Positions 52,565-61,671 of a stretch of DNA of 64,000 bases are shown here, in pieces (position 1 is the first letter of the stretch; every line of letters begins with the position of its first letter). Source of the stretch: Pseudomonas sp. MMS21 TM103 (GTDB taxonomy: Bacteria > Pseudomonadota > Gammaproteobacteria > Pseudomonadales > Pseudomonadaceae); the NCBI RefSeq assembly GCF_022132145.1, contig NZ_JAJISP010000008.1:1-64000 (forward strand). Direction: 5' to 3'. The position numbers and the translations under genes are program-made. The notes below the pieces were generated by a model. It saw nothing but the letters and a program-made list of their open reading frames with translations. It was not told the DNA's origin and ran no database searches.

Positions 52565-54712
52565 ATGATTTACGAAGGTAAAGCCATCACGGTTAAGGCT
52601 CTTGAGAGCGGCATCGTCGAATTGAAATTCGACCTCAAGGGTGAATCCGTCAACAAGTTCAACCGTCAAACCCTCAACGAATTGCGTCAGTCGGTTGATG
52701 CAATCAAGGCTGATGGTTCGATCAAAGGCGTGATTGTCACCAGTGGCAAAGACGTATTTATCGTCGGCGCCGACATCACCGAGTTCGTCGACAACTTCAA
52801 GTTGCCGGATGCAGAGCTGGTGGCTGGCAACCTCGAAGCCAACAAGATCTTCAGTGATTTTGAAGACCTCAGTGTGCCGACTGTGGTCGCAATCAATGGC
52901 ATCGCCTTGGGCGGTGGTTTTGAAATGTGCCTGGCCGCGGATTACCGCGTCATGGTCGACAGCGCCAAAGTGGGCCTGCCGGAAGTCAAGCTGGGCCTGT
53001 ACCCAGGTTTCGGTGGCACTGTGCGCCTGCCGCGTTTGATCGGTACCGACAACGCGGTCGAGTGGATTGCCTCGGGCAAAGAGAACCGTGCAGACGATGC
53101 CCTGAAAGTGGGTGCGGTCGATGCCGTAGTGGTCGCCGACAAGCTCCAGGCCGCTGCGCTGGACCTGGTCAAGCGCGCTATCTCCGGCGAACTGGACTAC
53201 AAGGCCAAGCGTCAGCCGAAGCTGGATAAGCTCAAGCTGAATGCCATCGAACAGATGATGTGCTTCGAAACCGCCAAGGGCTTCGTTGCAGGCCAGGCCG
53301 GTCCGAACTATCCGGCCCCGGTCGAAGCGATCAAGACCATTCAGAAAGCTGCCAACTTCAGCCGTGACAAGGCGCTGGAAGTGGAAGCCGCCGGTTTCGT
53401 CAAACTGGCCAAAACCCCGGTTGCCGCCAGCCTGATCGGGCTGTTCCTGAATGATCAGGAGCTGAAGAAAAAAGCCAAGCAGTACGACGAAATCGCCAAA
53501 GACGTGAAGCTGGCCGCCGTTCTTGGTGCCGGCATCATGGGGGGCGGTATCGCCTACCAGTCGGCGGTCAAGGGTACGCCGATCCTGATGAAGGATATCC
53601 GTGAAGACGGTATCCAGATGGGTCTGAACGAAGCCTCCAAGTTGCTCGGCAATCGTGTGGCCAAGGGCCGCCTGACCCCCGCGAAGATGGCCGAAGCCCT
53701 CAACGCCATCCGTCCGACCCTGTCCTATGGCGATTTCGGTAACGTCGACATCGTCGTCGAAGCCGTGGTCGAGAATCCCAAGGTCAAGCAAGCGGTCCTG
53801 GCCGAAGTGGAAGGGGTGGTGAAGGACGATGCAATTCTCGCCTCCAACACCTCGACCATTTCCATCAGCCTGCTGGCCAAGGCGCTCAAGCGTCCGGAAA
53901 ACTTCGTCGGAATGCACTTCTTCAACCCGGTGCACATGATGCCGCTGGTTGAAGTCATCCGTGGTGAGAAGTCCAGCGAGGTGGCGGTTGCCACTACCGT
54001 GGCTTACGCCAAGAAGATGGGCAAGACCCCGGTTGTGGTCAACGACTGCCCGGGCTTCCTGGTCAACCGTGTGCTGTTTCCGTACTTCGGCGGTTTCTCC
54101 AAACTGCTTGAGCTCGGTGTCGACTTCGTGCGCATCGACAAGGTGATGGAGAAGTTCGGCTGGCCCATGGGCCCGGCGTACCTCTCCGATGTGGTCGGTA
54201 TCGATACCGGTCATCACGGTCGTGACGTGATGGCCGAAGGCTTCCCGGATCGCATGGCGGTCGAAGGCCGTACCGCGGTCGACGTGATGTATGAAGCGGA
54301 TCGCCTGGGCCAGAAGAACGGCAAAGGTTTCTACTCGTACGAAATGGACAAGCGTGGCAAGCCGAAGAAGGTCATCGACCCTGTGGCTTATGAGTTGCTC
54401 AAGTCCATCGTCACCGAGCAGCGTGAAGTGTCCGATGAAGACATCGTCAACTTCATGATGATCCCGCTGTGTCTGGAAACCGTTCGTTGCCTGGAAGACG
54501 GTATCGTCGAGACTGCTGCCGAGGCCGATATGGGTCTGATCTACGGTATTGGCTTCCCGCCGTTCCGTGGTGGCGCACTGCGTTACATCGACAGCGTCGG
54601 TGTCGCCGAATTCGTGACCCTGGCCGACAAGTACGCCGATCTGGGCGCGCTGTACACCCCGACTGCCAAGCTTCGCGAAATGGCCGCCAACGGCCAGAAG
54701 TTTTTCGGTTAA
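52565..54712 (+). CDS. fadB: Fatty acid oxidation complex subunit alpha FadB
   Basis: 715 aa multifunctional beta-oxidation enzyme. The N-terminal enoyl-CoA hydratase/isomerase domain (about 1-190; KDVFIVGADITEF, GIALGGGFEMCLAADYRV) is followed by the L-3-hydroxyacyl-CoA dehydrogenase with NAD loop GAGIMGGGIAYQSA (about 320-333) and NDCPGFLVNR, and a C-terminal dehydrogenase repeat (PPFRGGALRYID). It forms an alpha2-beta2 complex with FadA, encoded 30 bases downstream. The ATG at 52565 follows GGAGA. Confidence 0.96.
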   Translation: MIYEGKAITVKALESGIVELKFDLKGESVNKFNRQTLNELRQSVDAIKADGSIKGVIVTSGKDVFIVGADITEFVDNFKLPDAELVAGNLEANKIFSDFEDLSVPTVVAINGIALGGGFEMCLAADYRVMVDSAKVGLPEVKLGLYPGFGGTVRLPRLIGTDNAVEWIASGKENRADDALKVGAVDAVVVADKLQAAALDLVKRAISGELDYKAKRQPKLDKLKLNAIEQMMCFETAKGFVAGQAGPNYPAPVEAIKTIQKAANFSRDKALEVEAAGFVKLAKTPVAASLIGLFLNDQELKKKAKQYDEIAKDVKLAAVLGAGIMGGGIAYQSAVKGTPILMKDIREDGIQMGLNEASKLLGNRVAKGRLTPAKMAEALNAIRPTLSYGDFGNVDIVVEAVVENPKVKQAVLAEVEGVVKDDAILASNTSTISISLLAKALKRPENFVGMHFFNPVHMMPLVEVIRGEKSSEVAVATTVAYAKKMGKTPVVVNDCPGFLVNRVLFPYFGGFSKLLELGVDFVRIDKVMEKFGWPMGPAYLSDVVGIDTGHHGRDVMAEGFPDRMAVEGRTAVDVMYEADRLGQKNGKGFYSYEMDKRGKPKKVIDPVAYELLKSIVTEQREVSDEDIVNFMMIPLCLETVRCLEDGIVETAAEADMGLIYGIGFPPFRGGALRYIDSVGVAEFVTLADKYADLGALYTPTAKLREMAANGQKFFG

Positions 54713-54742
54713 TCGCGGACAGACTAGAGCGAGAGTGAATTT

Positions 54743-55918
54743 ATGAGCCTGAATCCTAGAGATGCAGTGATCGTCGACTTCGGTCGTACCCCTATGGGAC
54801 GTTCCAAGGGCGGCATGCATCGCAACACCCGTGCCGAAACACTGTCGGCCAACCTGATCAGCGGCTTGCTGACACGCAACACCAAGGTCGATCCGGCCGA
54901 AGTGGAAGACGTGATCTGGGGGTGCGTCAACCAGACCCTGGAACAGGGCTGGAACATCGCGCGCATGGCGTCGCTGATGACCCAGATCCCGCACACCAGC
55001 GCTGCGCAGACGGTCAGCCGTCTGTGTGGGTCCTCCATGAGCGCGCTGCACACTGCCGTGCAGGCGATCCAGACCGGCAACGGCGACGTGTTCGTCATCG
55101 GTGGTGTGGAGCACATGGGCCACGTCGGCATGATGCATGGCGTCGATCCGAACCCGCACCTGTCGCTGTATGCCGCCAAGGCGTCCGGCATGATGGGTCT
55201 GACCGCGGAAATGCTTGGCAAGATGCACGGTATTAGCCGCGAGCAGCAGGACGCTTTTGGTGAGCGTTCGCACCGCCTGGCGCACAAGGCTACCGTCGAA
55301 GGCAAGTTCAAGGATGAAATCATCCCGATGCAAGGCTACGACGAGAACGGCTTCCTGAAAGTCTTCGACTACGACGAAACCATTCGTCCTGAGACCACCC
55401 TGGAAAGCCTGGCTGCCCTGAAGCCGGCGTTCAATCCGAAAGGCGGCACCGTGACTGCGGGTACTTCCTCGCAAATCACCGACGGCGCTTCCTGCATGAT
55501 CGTCATGTCTGCCCAGCGCGCCCAGGATCTGGGCATTCAGCCGATGGCCGTGATACGTGCCATGGCGGTCGCTGGTGTCGATCCGGCGATCATGGGTTAC
55601 GGTCCGGTGCCGGCCACCCAGAAAGCTCTCAAGCGGGCTGGTCTGACCATCAATGACATCGACTTCTTCGAGCTCAACGAAGCCTTCGCGGCCCAGGCAC
55701 TGCCTGTGCTGAAGGATCTGAAAGTGCTCGACAAGATGGAAGAGAAGGTCAACCTGCACGGCGGTGCGATTGCGCTTGGTCACCCATTCGGTTGTTCCGG
55801 TGCGCGTATCTCCGGTACCCTGTTGAATGTGATGAAGCAGAACGGTGGCACTTTTGGTGTGTCGACCATGTGCATCGGCCTGGGTCAGGGCATCACTACC
55901 GTCTTCGAACGCCTCTAA
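54743..55918 (+). CDS. fadA: 3-ketoacyl-CoA thiolase FadA (beta subunit)
   Basis: 391 aa thiolase completing each beta-oxidation cycle by releasing acetyl-CoA. The nucleophilic cysteine lies in SRLCGSSMSALH, the catalytic GH-loop in HGGAIALGHPFGCSGARI, and the C-terminal Cys in STMCIGLGQG. It is the second gene of fadBA and is followed by a strong terminator. Confidence 0.96.
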   Translation: MSLNPRDAVIVDFGRTPMGRSKGGMHRNTRAETLSANLISGLLTRNTKVDPAEVEDVIWGCVNQTLEQGWNIARMASLMTQIPHTSAAQTVSRLCGSSMSALHTAVQAIQTGNGDVFVIGGVEHMGHVGMMHGVDPNPHLSLYAAKASGMMGLTAEMLGKMHGISREQQDAFGERSHRLAHKATVEGKFKDEIIPMQGYDENGFLKVFDYDETIRPETTLESLAALKPAFNPKGGTVTAGTSSQITDGASCMIVMSAQRAQDLGIQPMAVIRAMAVAGVDPAIMGYGPVPATQKALKRAGLTINDIDFFELNEAFAAQALPVLKDLKVLDKMEEKVNLHGGAIALGHPFGCSGARISGTLLNVMKQNGGTFGVSTMCIGLGQGITTVFERL

Positions 55919-55932
55919 GCGTTTGTGGGCGT

Positions 55933-55960
55933 AAAACCGGGGCCTAGTGCCCCGGTTTTT
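55933..55960 (+). terminator. Terminator of fadBA
   Basis: Perfect 11-bp stem AAAACCGGGGC / GCCCCGGTTTT with a 5-base loop and a T-run. Confidence 0.93.
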
Positions 55961-55996
55961 GTTTGTCGGCGGGAAAAAAATTCAAGGAATTTAGCG

Positions 55997-56233
55997 ATGC
56001 AAATTCAGCCCGGCCTTTATCGCCACTACAAGGGGCCCGAGTACCGCGTATTTGGCTTGGCCCGGCATTCCGAGACAGAACAGCAACTAGTGGTCTATCA
56101 GGCGCTATACGGCGATTACGGCTTGTGGGTGCGCCCGCTGGAGATGTTTTGCGAAAGCGTCGAAGTGGACGGCGAACGGGTGCCACGTTTTGCTCTGATT
56201 GAGGCCGAAACAAGCCTTTTCGGCCGGCCCTGA
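55997..56233 (+). CDS. DUF1653 domain protein
   Basis: 78 aa, a complete small DUF1653 protein (GLYRHYKGPEYRVFGLARHSETEQQLVVYQALYGDYGLWVRPLEMF). Function is unknown; the fold is SH3-like. AAGGA lies 8 bases before the ATG at 55997. It stands alone between the fadBA terminator and topA. Confidence 0.9.
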   Translation: MQIQPGLYRHYKGPEYRVFGLARHSETEQQLVVYQALYGDYGLWVRPLEMFCESVEVDGERVPRFALIEAETSLFGRP

Positions 56234-56491
56234 ACGCAGGTTGCGTTATTGCTGCGCTTGACCTCAGCCTGAACGCCACTATATATAGCGGTGCCGCGCT
56301 GGCCGGCTGGTGAAAAAACCATGTGTGGGATCGTGCAGCGTTGAATGCGGCCACAGAATGCTTCTTTGCAGCATGTAAACTCCGCTTCTTCGGTTGAATT
56401 CACCTCGCCAGTGATTGGCGCGCACTATTTTCAGCAGTCTGTATGGCGCCTCTCGCCTTTCATTTATCGAATTTCAGGAAACTTCCAATCC

Positions 56492-59101
56492 ATGGGCAAA
56501 TCGCTGGTCATCGTGGAATCCCCGGCCAAGGCCAAGACCATCAACAAGTATCTGGGTGACCAGTACGTGGTGAAGTCGAGCATCGGCCACATCCGTGACC
56601 TGCCTACCAGCGGCTCGGCAAGTGCTGCCAAGGAACCCGTCAAGCGGGGCAAGGCGGCGGCTGGTGAAGTGCCGGCGTTGACGCCCAAGGAAAAGGCCAA
56701 GCGCCAACTGGTGGCGCGCATGGGGGTCGACCCCGAACATGGCTGGAAGGCCAAGTACGAAATTCTCCCGGGCAAGGAAAAGGTTGTCGAAGAACTGCGC
56801 CGGTTGGCCAAGGATGCCGACACCATCTATCTCGCAACCGACTTGGATCGCGAGGGGGAAGCTATTGCCTGGCACCTGCGCGAATCCATTGGTGGTGATG
56901 AAAGCCGCTACAAGCGCGTGGTATTCAACGAGATCACCAAAAAGGCCATTCAAGAGGCCTTTTCCAAACCGGGCGAGCTGGACATCAATCGGGTCAATGC
57001 CCAGCAAGCACGGCGCTTCCTCGACCGTGTAGTGGGCTACATGGTCTCACCATTGCTGTGGGCCAAGATTGCACGTGGTCTTTCCGCGGGCCGGGTGCAG
57101 TCGGTGGCCGTGAAGTTGGTGGTCGAGCGCGAGAAAGAGATCCGCGCCTTCGTTCCTGAAGAATATTGGGAAGTGCACGCCGATCTCGGCACGGCCAAGG
57201 GTGCCAATGTGCGCTTCGAGGTGGCCCGCGAAAACGGTGCTGCCTTCAAGCCGCTGAACGAGGCTCAGGCGATGGCTGCCCTGGCCACGCTCGAAGCGTC
57301 CAGCTACAGCATTACCAAGCGTGAAGACAAGCCGACCAGCAGCAAACCTTCGGCACCGTTCATCACGTCTACCCTGCAGCAGGCGGCGAGCAACCGCCTG
57401 GGCTTCGGGGTGAAGAAGACCATGATGATGGCCCAGCGTCTGTATGAGGCCGGTTACATAACCTACATGCGTACCGATTCGACCAACCTGTCGGCTGATG
57501 CCGTGAGCATGGTGCGTGACTTCATTGAAGGCGAGTTCGGCAAGAAATACCTGCCGGCCAATCCGATTGCCTACAGCAGCAAGGAAGGGGCCCAGGAGGC
57601 GCACGAGGCGATTCGTCCGTCTGATGTCAACCTCAAGCCAACCCAGCTAGTCAAAATGGAACGTGACGCAGAGCGCCTGTATGAGCTGATCTGGCGCCAG
57701 TTCGTGGCGTGCCAGATGCCGCCTGCCGAGTACCTGTCGACTACCGTGACCGTCACTGCAGCGCAGTTTGAGTTGCGCGCCAAGGGCCGCATTCTCAAGT
57801 TCGACGGTTACACCCGGGTATTGCCGCAAATGAGCAAGCCGGGCGACGACGGTGTCTTGCCGGACATGGCCCCGGGGGATGCGATCAAGCTGGTAAAACT
57901 CGACCCGAGTCAGCATTTCACCAAGCCGCCTGCACGTTATTCGGAAGCCAGCCTGGTCAAGGAGATGGAGAAGCGCGGTATTGGTCGTCCGTCGACCTAT
58001 GCGGCGATCATCTCGACCATTCAGGATCGCGGCTATGTCGCCCTGCACAACCGGCGTTTCTATTCGGAAAAGATGGGCGACATCGTTACCGGACGCCTGA
58101 GTGAAAGTTTCTCCAACCTGATGGACTACGGCTTTACTGCCGGCATGGAAGAGAACCTGGACGATGTGGCCCAGGGCGAGCGCGAGTGGAAGCATGTGCT
58201 CGACGAGTTCTACGGCGACTTCAAGAAGAAACTCGAAGTGGCCGAGGCCAGCGACAGCGGCATGCGCGCCAATCTGCCGACGCCGACCGATATCCCATGC
58301 CGGGAGTGCGGTCGGCCGATGATGATTCGGACCGCCTCCACCGGGGTCTTCCTCGGTTGCTCCGGGTATGCCCTGCCGCCGAAAGAACGCTGCAAGTCGA
58401 CCATCAACCTGGTGCCTGGCGATGAAATCGCCGCAGACGATGAGGGTGAGTCGGAATCGCTGGTGCTGCTCGGCAAGCATCGCTGCCAGAAGTGCGGCAC
58501 CGCCATGGATGCCTACCTGCTCGACGAGACCCGCAAGCTGCATATCTGCGGTAACAACCCGGATTGCACGGGCTACGAGATCGAGCAGGGTCAATACCGG
58601 ATCAAGGGTTACGAAGGCCCAAGTCTGGAGTGCGACAAGTGCGGCAGCCAGATGCAGCTGAAGACCGGGCGTTTCGGCAAGTTTTTCGGTTGCACCAACG
58701 CTGAGTGCAAGAACACCCGCAAACTGCTGAAAAGCGGTGAGGCTGCTCCGCCGAAGATGGATCCGGTGAAGATGCCGGAGCTCAAGTGCGAGAAGGTCAA
58801 TGACACCTATATCTTGCGCGACGGCGCGGCGGGCTTGTTCCTGGCGGCCAGTCAGTTCCCGAAAAATCGCGAGACCCGTGCGCCGCTGGTGCTGGAGCTG
58901 ATCCCGCACAAGGACGAGATCGACCCTAAGTATCACTTCCTCTGTGATGCGCCAAAGAAAGACCCTGAGGGTCGCGCAGCGGTCATTCGCTTCAGTCGCA
59001 AGACCAAAGAGCAGTACGTGCAGACTGAAGTCGATGGCAAGCCTACCGGCTGGCGTGCCTTCTATGATGGCGGCAAGTGGAAGGTCGAAGAGAAGCATTG
59101 A
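56492..59101 (+). CDS. topA: DNA topoisomerase I TopA
   Basis: 869 aa type IA topoisomerase relaxing negative supercoils. The Toprim domain is MGKSLVIVESPAKAKTINKYLG ... LATDLDREGEAIAWHL. The active-site Tyr325 lies in GYITYMRTDSTNLS. Three C-terminal zinc-ribbon repeats follow (CRECGRPMM, CQKCGTAMDAYL, CDKCGSQMQLKTGRFGKFFGC), then a tail. The frame extends upstream to 56345 without homology, so the start at 56492 is used (AGGAA upstream). Confidence 0.96.
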   Translation: MGKSLVIVESPAKAKTINKYLGDQYVVKSSIGHIRDLPTSGSASAAKEPVKRGKAAAGEVPALTPKEKAKRQLVARMGVDPEHGWKAKYEILPGKEKVVEELRRLAKDADTIYLATDLDREGEAIAWHLRESIGGDESRYKRVVFNEITKKAIQEAFSKPGELDINRVNAQQARRFLDRVVGYMVSPLLWAKIARGLSAGRVQSVAVKLVVEREKEIRAFVPEEYWEVHADLGTAKGANVRFEVARENGAAFKPLNEAQAMAALATLEASSYSITKREDKPTSSKPSAPFITSTLQQAASNRLGFGVKKTMMMAQRLYEAGYITYMRTDSTNLSADAVSMVRDFIEGEFGKKYLPANPIAYSSKEGAQEAHEAIRPSDVNLKPTQLVKMERDAERLYELIWRQFVACQMPPAEYLSTTVTVTAAQFELRAKGRILKFDGYTRVLPQMSKPGDDGVLPDMAPGDAIKLVKLDPSQHFTKPPARYSEASLVKEMEKRGIGRPSTYAAIISTIQDRGYVALHNRRFYSEKMGDIVTGRLSESFSNLMDYGFTAGMEENLDDVAQGEREWKHVLDEFYGDFKKKLEVAEASDSGMRANLPTPTDIPCRECGRPMMIRTASTGVFLGCSGYALPPKERCKSTINLVPGDEIAADDEGESESLVLLGKHRCQKCGTAMDAYLLDETRKLHICGNNPDCTGYEIEQGQYRIKGYEGPSLECDKCGSQMQLKTGRFGKFFGCTNAECKNTRKLLKSGEAAPPKMDPVKMPELKCEKVNDTYILRDGAAGLFLAASQFPKNRETRAPLVLELIPHKDEIDPKYHFLCDAPKKDPEGRAAVIRFSRKTKEQYVQTEVDGKPTGWRAFYDGGKWKVEEKH

Positions 59102-59113
59102 TCGGGACAGGGT

Positions 59114-59138
59114 GCGCGCCTGCAGGCAGCAGGCGCGC
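59114..59138 (+). terminator. GC-rich hairpin after topA
   Basis: Perfect 10-bp stem GCGCGCCTGC / GCAGGCGCGC with a 5-base loop, 13 bases after the topA stop. It lacks a T-run, so it may only stabilise the transcript end. Confidence 0.45.
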
Positions 59139-59177
59139 GTATAGTGGCCTGATCGGTCTGTAGTGGAGGGCGCCTTG

Positions 59178-59696
59178 ATGGCCCATGAACTGTACACCCG
59201 TACCAACCAGAAACTCTTCTATGCCGGTCTGTCGCTGGAGTCCTGGCGCGCCGCGCAGGAGGGGCGAGCAGTCAACTCTTTGGCCCTGATACAGGCTGAG
59301 CGTGAGGCCGCGCTATTCCATCTCTATGGGGCGCTGCTGGGGCTGTGTCATGAGATCGCCGGTTACTACCGCCTGCCTGAAAGTAATACACCACGAGCCG
59401 AGCAGTTGCTGGATAAGGCGCTGCTGGATGCTGCCCCCAGCCCTGAGTTGGCCGAGCTTGTCGAGTTGGCGCAGCAGCCGGAAACCTGGCTGGCTCAGTT
59501 GCTGCAGGCATATGGCGAGCTGTTTCAGCCACCTCAGGCGGCGAAAAAGGTCAAGGTTGACCCGCGCACTCCCTTGATTGTGGCAGTCAGCCTGGATCAG
59601 GAGGAGCCACCACTGGCGCGTGAAACGCTGGAGGTTTGGCGGCAGGAGTTGAAGGGGTTGGCCAAGCGCTTTCGTGATTCGTTGAGTGAGTGGTGA
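59178..59696 (+). CDS. DUF6586 family protein
   Basis: 172 aa, soluble and mostly helical. It opens with MAHELYTRTNQKLFYAGLSLESWRAA and contains ALFHLYGALLGLCHEIAGYYRL, which I associate with the Pseudomonas DUF6586 family. Function is unknown. GGAGG lies 9 bases before the ATG at 59178. It sits between topA and another small conserved gene, as in P. aeruginosa. Confidence 0.75.
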   Translation: MAHELYTRTNQKLFYAGLSLESWRAAQEGRAVNSLALIQAEREAALFHLYGALLGLCHEIAGYYRLPESNTPRAEQLLDKALLDAAPSPELAELVELAQQPETWLAQLLQAYGELFQPPQAAKKVKVDPRTPLIVAVSLDQEEPPLARETLEVWRQELKGLAKRFRDSLSEW

Positions 59697-59773
59697 GTCG
59701 AGTTTGGATAAGCGGGCTAGGGTGAGCCTTGGTCGACTGTTACAATGCCGGCCTTTCGTGGAGAACCAGCCCT

Positions 59774-60007
59774 ATGCCTACATCCTACCTTGAGATCGTC
59801 GAGTTGCCCGATGGGCGCATTGCACTGCGTCGTGCAGACGACGAAGAAACCCTGGTGGTGCTGGACTTTTCCGCTGATGCCAAGGAGTTCCTGCAGGGGC
59901 AGCACGTCGAGGTAGCCAAGGCTATGCTCAGTGTCGGTGTGCAAATGGCCGGGAAGTTGGCTGAAGGTGACTTTGACCACGCACAAGGCCCGCGCGTGCT
60001 GCATTGA
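59774..60007 (+). CDS. Small conserved hypothetical protein
   Basis: 77 aa acidic protein (MPTSYLEIVELPDGRIALRRADDEE ... LVVLDFSADAKEFLQGQHVEVAKAM), probably two strands and a helix. No domain is recognised. A GGAG site lies upstream of the ATG at 59774. It occupies the place of a small conserved gene between topA and sulA in P. aeruginosa. Confidence 0.72.
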   Translation: MPTSYLEIVELPDGRIALRRADDEETLVVLDFSADAKEFLQGQHVEVAKAMLSVGVQMAGKLAEGDFDHAQGPRVLH

Positions 60008-60126
60008 ATGCGGCTGTGTTGTATCGACGCTGATATGGTTGTTGGCAGCTGGGTCTAGTGGCGGATTTATGTGCCTGGTTGATGGTATCGTCTCGTGCAC
60101 AGTCCTTGTGCCATTACTCGCGAATT

Positions 60127-60600
60127 TTACCCAAGGCTGATGTTCAGGCTTTGCGCCTTGCCTTGTCGTGCGGCCTGCTCCAGTTGCTCCCGAGCATAAT
60201 GTTCAAGAGGGTGAAGCCAGCTAACGACGGTATGGCTACGGCCCAGTTTCAGTGCCTCCTGAGCCAGTTGTAAGGCACTTTGTTTGCCGCGGGGATGGAG
60301 TAACAGAATGCGCTCGCGGTTGAGCCCGGCTTCGCGCAGCCAGGTTTGCGTCAGGCTGCTGGGCGGGGCGATCAGGCTCAGCCAGCGCGCATCGTTATTC
60401 TGGCTCAGCTCGCGGAGAATTGGTGCGAGCAAGTTCAGGCAGTGACCTGCAGCGCCACGTAGCGACATTTCACTGAAGGCTTCGGGGTTCTCCTGCCAAG
60501 GTGACTCCACTACCGGGTTCAGCAGCGGCGTCACTGTTGAGGCCATGAGCCCGTCGAACAGCGGCAACTGTGTACGCTTTAGCGATTGCGGGAACTGCAT
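60127..60600 (-). CDS. sulA: SOS cell-division inhibitor SulA
   Basis: 157 aa, binds FtsZ and blocks septation during the SOS response. The SulA core LSQNNDARWLSLIAPPSSLTQTWLREAGLNRERILLLHPR and the RSHTVVSWLHPLEHYAREQLEQAA segment are present. GAGGAGG lies 5 bases before the ATG at 60600. It is downstream of lexA on the same strand with no LexA box of its own that I can find in the 194-base gap, so it is most likely expressed as lexA-sulA. Confidence 0.9.
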   Translation of the reverse strand: MQFPQSLKRTQLPLFDGLMASTVTPLLNPVVESPWQENPEAFSEMSLRGAAGHCLNLLAPILRELSQNNDARWLSLIAPPSSLTQTWLREAGLNRERILLLHPRGKQSALQLAQEALKLGRSHTVVSWLHPLEHYAREQLEQAARQGKAQSLNISLG

Positions 60601-60794
60601 AAAACCTCCTCTGGCAGGTGCTGGGAAAACGACCTGCGCATGCCCTCGTGGTGTCAACGATCGTGGGGTTGAAACGGCCTCGCAGACCTTGGCGTGTCCC
60701 GTTCCAGCGCACCCAGTCTGGGCGAGTGGTGCGCGGTGGGCGTTTGTTTGTCCTTACTTGTCGGTACTGCATTGCCCTGGGTTGTAGGGGCTAG

Positions 60795-61403
60795 CTAGCG
60801 CCGGATAACGCCGACGCTCAACCCTTCGATAATCAACTCTTGTTCTTCCAGGTTCACTTCAATCGGGGCGAACTCGGAATTTTCAGCAATAAGCCAGACC
60901 TTGTTCCCTTCGCGCTTGAAGCGTTTCACCGTCACTTCGTCATCGATGCGAGCTACCACTACCTGCCCGTTGCGTGCTTCACGGGTGGTATGCACGGCCA
61001 GCAGGTCACCGTCGAGTATGCCAATGTCCTTCATGCTCATGCCGCGCACCCGTAGCAGGTAGTCGGCCTTGGGGTGGAAGAACTCGGGGTTGATCCGGCA
61101 TGAGTCTTCAATATTCTGTTGCGCTAGAATGGGCGCGCCGGCGGCGACGCGGCCGATCACGGGTAAGCCTTCTTCCGTGTTGTTGGGTTCGTAGCCGGGA
61201 ATGCGGATGCCACGTGAGGCGCCTGGGGTCATTTCGATGGCCCCTTTGCGGGCCAGGGCCTTGAGGTGCTCCTCGGCGGCATTGGGTGACTTGAAGCCAA
61301 GTGCCTGAGCGATTTCCGCACGGGTTGGCGGGTAGCCGTTGTCGTCAAGGCAGTGCTTGATGAAGGCGAGAATTTCAGCTTGGCGTGGCGTCAGTTTCAG
61401 CAT
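60795..61403 (-). CDS. lexA: LexA repressor
   Basis: 202 aa SOS repressor. The winged HTH domain (1-65) contains TRAEIAQALGFKSPNAAEEHLKALARKG. The autocleavage bond is Ala88-Gly89 in RVAAGAP, with catalytic Ser123 (GMSMKDIGI) and Lys160 (VTVKRF). RecA-ssDNA triggers self-cleavage. Two LexA boxes precede the gene, so it is autoregulated, and sulA follows it. Confidence 0.97.
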   Translation of the reverse strand: MLKLTPRQAEILAFIKHCLDDNGYPPTRAEIAQALGFKSPNAAEEHLKALARKGAIEMTPGASRGIRIPGYEPNNTEEGLPVIGRVAAGAPILAQQNIEDSCRINPEFFHPKADYLLRVRGMSMKDIGILDGDLLAVHTTREARNGQVVVARIDDEVTVKRFKREGNKVWLIAENSEFAPIEVNLEEQELIIEGLSVGVIRR

Positions 61404-61411
61404 GTCGGACT

Positions 61412-61427
61412 CTGTTTTTTTATACAG
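61412..61427. promoter_or_regulatory. LexA box 1
   Basis: CTGTTTTTTTATACAG fits CTG-N10-CAG exactly. It starts 9 bases upstream of the lexA start codon. Confidence 0.9.
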
Positions 61428-61430
61428 TGA

Positions 61431-61446
61431 CTGGGATTATATACAG
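61431..61446. promoter_or_regulatory. LexA box 2
   Basis: CTGGGATTATATACAG fits CTG-N10-CAG. It is 3 bases beyond box 1; such tandem boxes are typical of lexA promoters. Confidence 0.9.
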
Positions 61447-61630
61447 TAGGCAGGGGTTGGCAATCCTCCTTTCTCCCTTCTTCGCTGAATTCGCTGCTAG
61501 CGGTATCAGTCTTTCTACGCGTTACTTGGTTGATGGCAAGTGCGCCAGCGCTGGGTCAGGCCTTGTCAGCTGTGGATGCATGACCGCCCGGCCAAAAAAT
61601 GGCTGACGCGACTTGACAAAGTGGCAGGTC

Positions 61631-61657
61631 GAAACGTATGTTTCAAACAAGTGTTTG
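61631..61657. promoter_or_regulatory. Two overlapping PsrA operators at psrA
   Basis: GAAACGTATGTTTC (61631-61644) and CAAACAAGTGTTTG (61644-61657) are both perfect matches to [GC]AAAC-N4-GTTT[GC]. They share one base. They lie just before the psrA ribosome site, indicating tight autorepression. Confidence 0.88.
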
Positions 61658-61671
61658 TCAGGTGGATAGTG

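Noticed and set aside
52445..55783. A 1112-codon open frame on the minus strand antisense to fadBA
   Set aside because: It mirrors the codon-biased fadB and fadA genes, has a His/Asp-rich translation without any domain, and has no ribosome site. It is a GC-driven shadow frame.
57647..59206. 519-codon minus-strand frame opposite topA
   Set aside because: Shadow of topA with no recognisable domain.
60601..60794. A separate LexA box for sulA
   Set aside because: I could not find CTG-N10-CAG in the gap between lexA and sulA, so I assume read-through from lexA.
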